5,108 bases of DNA, taken from contig JAIPHQ010000065.1 of the NCBI GenBank assembly GCA_021735115.1, positions 1 through 5,108 on the forward strand, read 5' to 3'. The position numbers and the translations under genes were made by a program. The notes under the pieces are model-generated. The model had not been told where the DNA came from. It saw only the letters and a list, made by a program, of their open reading frames with translations, and searched no databases. How positions within the stretch are numbered: the first letter of the stretch is position 1; each line of letters starts with the position of its first letter. This document shows positions 1-5,108 of the stretch, piece after piece. The DNA is from Candidatus Omnitrophota bacterium. GTDB taxonomy: Bacteria > Omnitrophota > Koll11 > Duberdicusellales > 4484-171.

Positions 1-774
1 ATCAGCCAGCAATATATATTCAAAAGTTACAGGATGCTTTTGCCTCTGGTTATAATATTTGATAGATTTGATTAAATCAGCTAAAGGATATTTTTTATTT
101 ATCGGCATTAATTCATTTCTTTTTTTATCTAAAGTTGCATGCAGAGAAATTGAAAGCTTTATGCCTAAGCCTAATTCAGCTAATTCTTTAATCTTATCAG
201 ATAAACCACAAGTTGAAATAGAAATTCTTTTATTTGTAAAATTTATTCCCGCTGGCTCTGTTAATATCTTAATTGCTTTAACTACATTTTTAAAATTATC
301 TAAAGGCTCACCGATACCCATAAAAACAATATTAGTTATTTTATTCTCTCTTGATAGCTGAAGATATTGATTAGCAATCTCTGCGGGACTTAAATTTCTT
401 ATCAACCCTCCAATTTTGCTAGCACAAAATTTACAATTAAAGCTACAACCTACCTGAGTTGACAAACATAAAGTCTTTCTTTGTTTTTCCGGAATCAACA
501 CTGCCTCAATAGTCTCTTGATCAGCTAACTGAAATAAATATTTTTGAGTGCCATCTTTTGATTTTTCTTTTTTTAGTATTTTAAAATTGAAAAAAGAAAA
601 CATCTTAGCCAGCTCTTGGCGCTTGCCTTTGGCGATATTGGTCATAAGAGAAAAATTTTGAGTTTTTTCTTTATATATCCAAGCAAAAATCTGTTTTGCC
701 GAATATCGGCTAAAACCTTTTAAAGTCAGCTTTTCTTGTAGTTCTTTTAAACTAAAATTATATATACATTCCAT
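1..774 (-). CDS. rlmN: RlmN, radical-SAM rRNA/tRNA adenine C2 methyltransferase (3' end cut by window edge)
   Basis: RlmN methylates C2 of adenine 2503 in 23S rRNA, and in some bacteria A37 of tRNAs, in the cytoplasm, using two SAM molecules per turnover. The first 258 codons are open from ATG at 774 to the left edge with no stop. The N-terminal accessory domain covers about residues 1-90. The radical-SAM cluster motif CxxxCxxC is at C110, C114 and C117 (GCSFNCKFC). C103, seven residues upstream, matches the conserved Cys at E. coli position 118. The SAM-binding GEP motif reads GIGEP (about 153-157), where most homologues have GMGEP. ISTCG, KLSISLHA and TFEYILL follow in the usual order. Family members are about 340-390 residues, so roughly the last 90, including the methyl-carrying Cys, lie outside the window. 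The ATG is preceded by a G-rich ribosome binding site and by the palindrome at 796-841. Family identity is very secure. The close paralogue Cfr is less likely given the match throughout to RlmN. Confidence 0.95.
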   Translation of the reverse strand, partial: MECIYNFSLKELQEKLTLKGFSRYSAKQIFAWIYKEKTQNFSLMTNIAKGKRQELAKMFSFFNFKILKKEKSKDGTQKYLFQLADQETIEAVLIPEKQRKTLCLSTQVGCSFNCKFCASKIGGLIRNLSPAEIANQYLQLSRENKITNIVFMGIGEPLDNFKNVVKAIKILTEPAGINFTNKRISISTCGLSDKIKELAELGLGIKLSISLHATLDKKRNELMPINKKYPLADLIKSIKYYNQRQKHPVTFEYILLAD

Positions 775-785
775 AATCAAACCAA

Positions 786-794
786 CCCCCACCT
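786..794 (-). promoter_or_regulatory. Probable ribosome binding site of rlmN
   Basis: On the minus strand the stretch reads AGGTGGGGG, a purine-rich Shine-Dalgarno-like sequence. It ends 11 bases before the rlmN ATG at 774, which is slightly long spacing. It lies directly next to the palindrome at 796-841. Its UAGGUG part is complementary to CACCUA inside that palindrome, so it could be masked by RNA pairing (inference). Confidence 0.55.
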
Positions 795-795
795 A

Positions 796-841
796 TTGTC
801 ACACCGCGTAGGTGTGATATCACACCTACGCGGTGTGACAA
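796..841. repeat. Perfect 46-bp palindrome with nested inverted heptamers
   Basis: The two 23-base halves are exact reverse complements about a centre between 818 and 819. Each half is itself a small hairpin: TCACACC (799-805), loop GCGTA, GGTGTGA (811-817), then TCACACC (820-826), loop TACGC, GGTGTGA (832-838). It can therefore fold as one long stem or as two tandem 7-bp hairpins with 5-base loops. It is clearly richer in G+C than its surroundings. It starts 8 bases after the aldehyde dehydrogenase stop and ends 21 bases before the rlmN ATG. On the minus transcript no U-tract follows, so it is not a textbook intrinsic terminator. It resembles REP-type or miniature inverted-repeat elements scattered between genes, though other genomic copies cannot be seen from here. 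A role in mRNA 3'-end stability or partial termination is possible. Confidence 0.9.
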
Positions 842-849
842 GGTATATT

Positions 850-2343
850 TTAGAAGCCGTACCAATAGCTCACTAATGGTTTGGCATCCTTACTTTGGTC
901 GGTTATCACGTTTTTGAGGCGGGTATACTCACAAAAACCAGCTTTTCCCAGCTCTTTTCCAAAACCGCTTTTTTTAAACCCCCCAAAAGGAAGTTGATCA
1001 AAAAACATGCCATAGGTATTTATCCAAATAGCTCCAGCAGAAATCTTTTTACCTATTCTTGCAGCTTTTTCTTTATCTTTACTCCAAATAGAAGCTGCAA
1101 GGCCAAATTCAGAACTATTAGCAAAAGAAATTACTTCCTCTGTCGATGCAGCTTTAGTTAAGGTCGCAACTGGCCCAAAAATCTCTTCTTGAAAAAGAGC
1201 TGAATCAGGCGGCACTGCTTCAACCAATGTAGGCTCAAAGAAAAACCCTCTTTCTAAATCTTCATTATCAGGAATCCTTCCTCCACTGATTATATTTAAT
1301 CCCTCTTGTTTGGCTTTATCAATAAAAGATATAACTTTATCTCTTTGAATTTTAGATATAAGTGGGCCCATCTGGGTTTGAAAATCCAAAGGATCCCCTA
1401 ATTTAATTTTTTCAGTACGTTCTTTTAATTTTTCTACAAACTGATCATATATCTTTTCATCAATAATAATCCGAGAGGTTGCTGTACACATCTGTCCCTG
1501 ATTTAAAAATACCGAACAAAGGCAACCATTTACTGCCGAATCTATATCGGCATCTTCTAAAACAAGGCTAGCTGATTTTCCACCTAGTTCCATAATAGTT
1601 TTTTTGATATTTTTTGCTGAAGATTCAATGATCTTTTTGCCAACCGGATTAGAACCGGTAAAAGAGATCATATCAACATTCTTATGAGTACATAAAACTT
1701 TACCGGTTTCATCTCCTTTAGCAACTAATATATTTAATACCCCTTTAGGCAGGCCAACTTCTTTAGCTATCTTAGCTAACTCTAAGACAGTTAAAGGGGT
1801 TAAAGTAGATGGCTTTAAGATAACAGTATTACCAGCAGCTAGGCTTTGAGCTAATTTCCAAGAAGCAATTAAAAGTGGGTAGTTCCAAGGAGAAATTAAA
1901 GCCACTACACCGCGTGGTTCTCGGATTAACTCCCCTTTAGCTTGAGCAACTTGGCTATTAATATTTAACTCTTCTTTTTCTAAAAAGTTTTCTAAGTTGC
2001 TAGCAAAATACTTAAAACTGGCTGCACTAGAAGGGATATCCATAAAGGTCGTTTCCTTTATCGGTTTACCAGCATTGAGGCTTTCTAGCTCAGCTAACTC
2101 TTTTGCTTTAGCAAGTATAGCTTTAGACAACTTTATCAATATATCTTTTCTTTGAACTAAACTAAATTCAGACCAAGGCCCTTTATCAAAAGCTAAACGA
2201 GCTGATTTAACCGCATAATCTATATCATCTGAAGAAGCTAGAAAAACAGAAGTTATAATCTCTCCATTAGAAGGATTAATTATTTCTTTTTTTTCTTTGC
2301 CTTTTTTAAACTCACCGTTTATAAAAGAACTATACTCTTGCAT
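850..2343 (-). CDS. NAD(P)-dependent aldehyde dehydrogenase, ALDH superfamily (betaine-aldehyde-dehydrogenase-like)
   Basis: The product is 497 residues, a normal full-length ALDH that oxidises an aldehyde to the free acid with NAD(P)+ in the cytoplasm. The fold's landmarks are all present. PWN has N154 for the oxyanion hole. KPS has K177 in the cofactor site. FTGS is at about 228-231. MELGGKS carries the general base E252. NQGQMC carries the catalytic C286. EEIFGP is at 386-391, and FGGFKKSGFGKELG is near the C-terminus. Overall the sequence is closest to the BetB/GbsA-type and related class 1/2 dehydrogenases, but the substrate cannot be read from sequence. The ATG at 2343 is one base after the stop of the aldolase gene and has a good AAGGAG site, so the two are probably co-translated. 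Directly behind an aldolase that would release a small aldehyde, its likely job is to remove acetaldehyde, (methylthio)acetaldehyde or a similar product (inference). No motif is missing. Confidence 0.95.
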   Translation of the reverse strand: MQEYSSFINGEFKKGKEKKEIINPSNGEIITSVFLASSDDIDYAVKSARLAFDKGPWSEFSLVQRKDILIKLSKAILAKAKELAELESLNAGKPIKETTFMDIPSSAASFKYFASNLENFLEKEELNINSQVAQAKGELIREPRGVVALISPWNYPLLIASWKLAQSLAAGNTVILKPSTLTPLTVLELAKIAKEVGLPKGVLNILVAKGDETGKVLCTHKNVDMISFTGSNPVGKKIIESSAKNIKKTIMELGGKSASLVLEDADIDSAVNGCLCSVFLNQGQMCTATSRIIIDEKIYDQFVEKLKERTEKIKLGDPLDFQTQMGPLISKIQRDKVISFIDKAKQEGLNIISGGRIPDNEDLERGFFFEPTLVEAVPPDSALFQEEIFGPVATLTKAASTEEVISFANSSEFGLAASIWSKDKEKAARIGKKISAGAIWINTYGMFFDQLPFGGFKKSGFGKELGKAGFCEYTRLKNVITDQSKDAKPLVSYWYGF

Positions 2344-2344
2344 C

Positions 2345-3358
2345 TTATTCCGGCTCCTTAAATTTTACTTGTTTAAATATTTCAAATAATCTAGAAAAGG
2401 GAACATACCACCGGGATAATTGGCCTAATTGGCCATCTAAGTTCATCTTACCTTGGGTAACTGCAACAAAGGGGTCAAGATGGCCTAAAAAAACCTCTCG
2501 CCAGATATCAGCTGAAGCAGTAATTACAAAAGGGGCTTCTGCATCAAACTGAAGTTCTTTAATTTTGCCTTGATCCCAAATAAATTTATAAGCCTTATCT
2601 TCTCCAGAAAGCTTAATCGCTAACTTAACCGTTAAGTCAAGTTCTTTGCCTTTTTCTGCAATAAAATCATCTTGGTTGACTAAATCCACAATTGCTTCAA
2701 TATGGCCTTTAGAAAACATAGGGTATTCTTTGGTGTTTTCCTTTTTTTGTTTGTTTTTAATTTCTGGATTAAGATCTTGCTCTTTTTCATTTTTAAAAAC
2801 TTTAGCCACAACAGCAGTCTTAACTGCCTCTTCTAAAGTTTCTACTAAAGCTAACGCTTTTAAAAAATCATCAGCTATAGCAACTACCCCGTGATTTTTT
2901 AAGACCACAATATTTGATAACTTTAGAGCCTCTATAACTTCATCTGGATTTGTAACTGTAGGGGTATCTTGTTTTACTACCGGAACGTCACCTAAATAAA
3001 ATCTAGTTTCAAAACTTAATGCCTTAAGCTTTTGGTTAACTGCAAAATATCCATTAATTAAAGGCGGGTGGCAATGCAAAACTACTTTTGATTTAAAATT
3101 TTTATAAACTAAACTATGTAAAGGAAGTTCTGAAGAAGGGGCAATTTGGCCTTTTGTCTTATTGCTTATAATATCTACTTTAACAATATCAGAAAATTGC
3201 AGGTCAGCTAATTGAGCTTGGGCTCCGGTAATAAGAATCTTTTGGCCAGGCAATTTTAGACTAATATTTCCTGAACTGGCAACTGCAAGGTTCCGCTGAT
3301 AAAGACGTTTGCCGATACTGATAATTTTTTCTGTTAATTTTTTCTCTTGGTTAAACAT
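2345..3358 (-). CDS. Class II aldolase/adducin-family protein fused to a C-terminal SCP2-like domain
   Basis: The product has 337 residues in two domains. Residues about 5-190 form a class II (Zn-dependent) aldolase of the fuculose-1-phosphate aldolase type, which makes or breaks C-C bonds in sugar phosphates, typically releasing DHAP. The phosphate loop is SSGNIS (28-33). The zinc ligands are H95 and H97 in HCHPP and H156 in KNHG, and the catalytic Glu is E77 in SSELPLH. A lysine-rich linker (about 188-212) leads to a second domain (about 220-332). Its pattern matches SCP2 sterol-carrier domains: FVITASADIWREVFLG, then a Pro-containing turn, then VTQGKMNLDG. Stand-alone aldolases of this family are about 200-250 residues, so the extra domain explains the length. 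The gene sits one base from both neighbours, between the MtnA-like isomerase and the aldehyde dehydrogenase. This fits a 5-deoxy- or 5-methylthio-ribulose-1-phosphate aldolase (inference). The substrate and the role of the SCP2 part are unproven. Confidence 0.9.
   Translation of the reverse strand: MFNQEKKLTEKIISIGKRLYQRNLAVASSGNISLKLPGQKILITGAQAQLADLQFSDIVKVDIISNKTKGQIAPSSELPLHSLVYKNFKSKVVLHCHPPLINGYFAVNQKLKALSFETRFYLGDVPVVKQDTPTVTNPDEVIEALKLSNIVVLKNHGVVAIADDFLKALALVETLEEAVKTAVVAKVFKNEKEQDLNPEIKNKQKKENTKEYPMFSKGHIEAIVDLVNQDDFIAEKGKELDLTVKLAIKLSGEDKAYKFIWDQGKIKELQFDAEAPFVITASADIWREVFLGHLDPFVAVTQGKMNLDGQLGQLSRWYVPFSRLFEIFKQVKFKEPE
2354..2359 (-). promoter_or_regulatory. Ribosome binding site of the aldehyde dehydrogenase gene
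   Basis: The minus strand reads AAGGAG, ending 10 bases before the ATG at 2343. It lies inside the last codons of the upstream aldolase gene. This supports the 2343 start and translation of the two genes from one message. Confidence 0.75.
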
Positions 3359-3359
3359 C

Positions 3360-4304
3360 TTAGACCCCCATATAAATATGTTTGGTAATTAAGCTATTTG
3401 GCGTAATATCAAAAGCCGGATAATATCCTTTTATCCCCAAAGGAGCAATTGTTTCAGCTCCAATTTTAAACAACTCTTTATCCGGTCTTATCTCAATTTT
3501 GATATCTTTACCTTCTTTAGCTCTAGACTCAGGCGGACAAACTACATAAAAAGGAAGTTTGAAATATCTGGCCAATAAGGCTATCTGATATGTCCCTATC
3601 TTATTGGCAATATCCCCATTTTTAGCTAAATTATCTGCACCAACAACTACTTTATTGATCTTACCTTCTGCCATAACTTGGGCTACCATATTATCGCAGA
3701 TAACTGTTGTATCAAAACCTTCCTGAGATAACTCCCAAGCAGTCAAACGAACCCCTTGTAAGTAGGGCCTGGTTTCTGTTACAAAAAAACTAATAGTTTT
3801 ACCTTGGCTGCGGCAAAAAGAGCCAACTAAAGGAATAAGCCCGCTTAAATTACAATGAGTTAAGATAGTATCTCCGTATTTAATTAATTTACTAGTTTCT
3901 TTGGCTTGATGAGTGCGTTTTTCTTTTAATATCTCTAAGAATTTTAAAATCTTTTTATCTAAAGGAAGGCCGGCTGCTTGCTGAGCCAGGACCATATCAG
4001 TTAAATATTTAAAAGATAAAGTAGGCCTTGCCGAATTGAGATTTTTAGCTGCTTGAGTTATTTTAGCATCTAATAATTTCTTACCCTTATACCTGCGATA
4101 AATAATTAGAAAAGTATATAAAACTAACAAAACTTGGCCGATAGCCCTGGTTTTCATAGATTTTATTAGCGAAACTGCCTGCCGATAATTTTTAACTTTA
4201 AGATAGGTAGTTCTTTTAGGTAGTTTAGTTTCATCTAAAACTAAAATATGATCTTTTTTTAATTTAACTGGCCAAAATAAAGGTGAAAACTTTAACTTAC
4301 TCAT
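3360..4304 (-). CDS. MtnA-like aldose-1-phosphate isomerase (eIF-2B alpha/beta/delta family; 5-methylthioribose- or 5-deoxyribose-1-phosphate isomerase)
   Basis: The product has 314 residues, somewhat shorter than typical MtnA (about 340-360). MtnA enzymes turn 5-methylthioribose-1-phosphate into the ribulose-1-phosphate, and a related enzyme (DrdI) does the same with 5-deoxyribose-1-phosphate. MtnA signatures in order are DETKLP (24-29), RPT (93-95), THCN with catalytic C151, ETRPYLQGVRLTAWEL (177-192), CDNM (203-206), GAD with the acid D224 followed by NGDIANKIGT, and PAFDITPNSLIT near the end. Two deviations stand out. The usual RGAPAIG loop is reduced to KTRAIG (51-56), and the Arg after GAD is Asn (N225). 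The start overlaps the stop of the amidohydrolase gene as ATGA, with no clear Shine-Dalgarno site, so translation is probably coupled. The aldolase follows one base later. The full run of MtnA motifs favours MtnA/DrdI over ribose-1,5-bisphosphate isomerase or eIF-2B-like proteins, but the substrate choice is open. Confidence 0.88.
   Translation of the reverse strand: MSKLKFSPLFWPVKLKKDHILVLDETKLPKRTTYLKVKNYRQAVSLIKSMKTRAIGQVLLVLYTFLIIYRRYKGKKLLDAKITQAAKNLNSARPTLSFKYLTDMVLAQQAAGLPLDKKILKFLEILKEKRTHQAKETSKLIKYGDTILTHCNLSGLIPLVGSFCRSQGKTISFFVTETRPYLQGVRLTAWELSQEGFDTTVICDNMVAQVMAEGKINKVVVGADNLAKNGDIANKIGTYQIALLARYFKLPFYVVCPPESRAKEGKDIKIEIRPDKELFKIGAETIAPLGIKGYYPAFDITPNSLITKHIYMGV
3365..3369 (-). 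promoter_or_regulatory. Candidate ribosome binding site of the aldolase gene
   Basis: The minus strand reads GGGGG, six bases before the ATG at 3358 and inside the end of the isomerase gene. It is a weak match to the consensus. With the one-base gap between the genes, re-initiation after the isomerase stop may matter as much as this site. Confidence 0.35.
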
Positions 4305-5108
4305 AATCTAAACAATTGTTTAAAGTTTTGATAAACAATTTTATTTTTTAACTCTCCTAACTTATCTAATTTTTCTAAATTTTTAGCTACCGGTGGATTA
4401 ACCGGATAGTCTGAGCCCCAAAGAATATGCTCAGGGCCGAAAAAATCAAGAGCCATTTTGATATTTTCTAAAGTTGCCCCTGATGTATCTACATAAACTT
4501 TATTTAAAATATTTGAAGGTAAATCTCCTAGGTCTTTGACTATCTGCCTCTGCTTTAACATTTTATAAACACGATCCAACCTATTTTTTAAAAATGGTAT
4601 TATCCCTCCTAACGAAGAAAATATAAAATCAACTTTAAATTCCTGTAATATCTTCTCGGTCATAAGCAAACCCATAAACATAGAAGAATCAAAGCTATAT
4701 TCTAGGACCGGCATAAGAAGGGGGTCTTTTACCCTCTCAAAACCAATAGGATTAATCGTCTGAGGGTGAACAAATATCGGCAGCTGATAGTCTTGGGCTG
4801 CCTTAAACAAAGGAGTTAGTTCTTTTACTAAAAATCTACCTTGATAACTTGAAGAAAGATTTAAAGCCTTAAAGCCTCTTTCGGATAAACTTTTGATTTG
4901 TTCAGATATTTGTTCTATCGGCTCTAAGTCAAGAAGGCCAACAGCAACTATTTTCGGATTTTCCTTAATCAGTTCTTCTTGAGCTTTATTATAAATTTGA
5001 CAGACCTTCTTTTGCCCTAGTTGAAGATGAGCGTCTGTAGAGGGATAGGTAAGTAATGCTTTTTCAATTTTGTTTTGCTCAAGATAAGAAAATAGCTTTT
5101 CTTTATCG
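4301..5108 (-). CDS. Amidohydrolase_2 / ACMSD-like TIM-barrel metal-dependent hydrolase (5' end cut by window edge)
   Basis: The frame is open from the right edge (first whole codon at 5107) to a TGA at 4301, giving at least 268 residues. A TTG at 4810 lies in the middle of conserved coding sequence and is not the start. The amidohydrolase_2 family includes ACMSD and other decarboxylases and hydrolases with a metal-bearing TIM barrel. Visible landmarks, numbered from the first whole codon, are FVHP with H114, EYSFDSS, SSLGG (164-168) followed by IPFLKNRLD, and GSDYP with D233. The spacing of these three sites (51 and 68 residues) matches the His, His and Asp of ACMSD enzymes. At the second site, however, the expected His of AHxGG is Ser (S165). 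The N-terminal HxH metal motif would lie outside the window. The gene overlaps the isomerase by 4 bp, which implies a shared operon and a linked pathway. The reaction is unknown, and with the His missing it may be altered or non-catalytic. Confidence 0.85.
   Translation of the reverse strand, partial: DKEKLFSYLEQNKIEKALLTYPSTDAHLQLGQKKVCQIYNKAQEELIKENPKIVAVGLLDLEPIEQISEQIKSLSERGFKALNLSSSYQGRFLVKELTPLFKAAQDYQLPIFVHPQTINPIGFERVKDPLLMPVLEYSFDSSMFMGLLMTEKILQEFKVDFIFSSLGGIIPFLKNRLDRVYKMLKQRQIVKDLGDLPSNILNKVYVDTSGATLENIKMALDFFGPEHILWGSDYPVNPPVAKNLEKLDKLGELKNKIVYQNFKQLFRL

Noticed and set aside
59..361. Plus-strand open frame of 100 codons
   Set aside because: It lies wholly antisense to rlmN, whose minus-strand frame has unmistakable radical-SAM motifs. 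The plus-strand protein looks like nothing recognisable.
796..841. Palindrome as a rho-independent terminator
   Set aside because: No run of U follows the hairpin on the minus-strand transcript (the next bases are UAGGUGGGGG). On the plus strand no gene leads into it.
796..841. CRISPR array
   Set aside because: There is only one palindromic block, with no regularly spaced direct repeats, no variable spacers and no cas gene in view.
895..1161. Plus-strand open frame of 88 codons
   Set aside because: It is antisense to the conserved C-terminal part of the aldehyde dehydrogenase and shows no recognisable domain of its own.
2646..2894. Plus-strand open frame of 82 codons
   Set aside because: It is antisense to the linker and flanking parts of the aldolase-SCP2 gene. 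Its apparent hydrophobic stretches are a by-product of the opposite-strand codons.
4808..4810. TTG as the start codon of the amidohydrolase gene
   Set aside because: The frame stays open upstream to the window edge and encodes family-like sequence there (for example the IVAVGLLDLE strand). The TTG is an internal Leu codon and the true start is outside the window.

Overview
The window is AT-rich bacterial DNA read with the standard code. All supported genes lie on the minus strand, so transcription runs from right to left. The sequence alone does not fix a phylum. RlmN, a bacterial-type compact operon and Shine-Dalgarno sites point to a bacterium, probably an uncultured or anaerobic low-GC lineage (inference).

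In transcription order, the right edge carries the 3' part of an amidohydrolase_2 (ACMSD-like) TIM-barrel gene (4301 to beyond 5108). It overlaps by 4 bp the start of an MtnA-like aldose-1-phosphate isomerase gene (3360-4304). One base later comes a class II aldolase gene (2345-3358) whose product has a second, SCP2-like domain at its C-terminus. One base after that comes an NAD(P)-dependent aldehyde dehydrogenase gene (850-2343). These four genes form a tightly packed, probably translationally coupled operon.

The best reading of the operon is a DHAP-shunt type salvage route. The MtnA-like enzyme would isomerise a 5-substituted ribose-1-phosphate (5-methylthioribose-1-P or 5-deoxyribose-1-P) to the ribulose-1-phosphate. 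The class II aldolase would split that into DHAP and a two-carbon aldehyde, and the dehydrogenase would oxidise the aldehyde to an acid. No kinase or nucleoside phosphorylase is visible, and the amidohydrolase has no assigned step in the known pathway.

Downstream of the operon, 775-849 holds a perfect 46-bp palindrome (796-841) built from four alternating copies of the heptamer TCACACC and its complement. To its left is the 5' part of rlmN (1-774), a radical-SAM rRNA/tRNA adenine C2 methyltransferase cut by the left edge of the window.

The main oddities are the aldolase-SCP2 fusion, the loss of a usually conserved His in the amidohydrolase, a shortened RGAP-type loop in the isomerase, and the nested palindrome next to the rlmN ribosome binding site.
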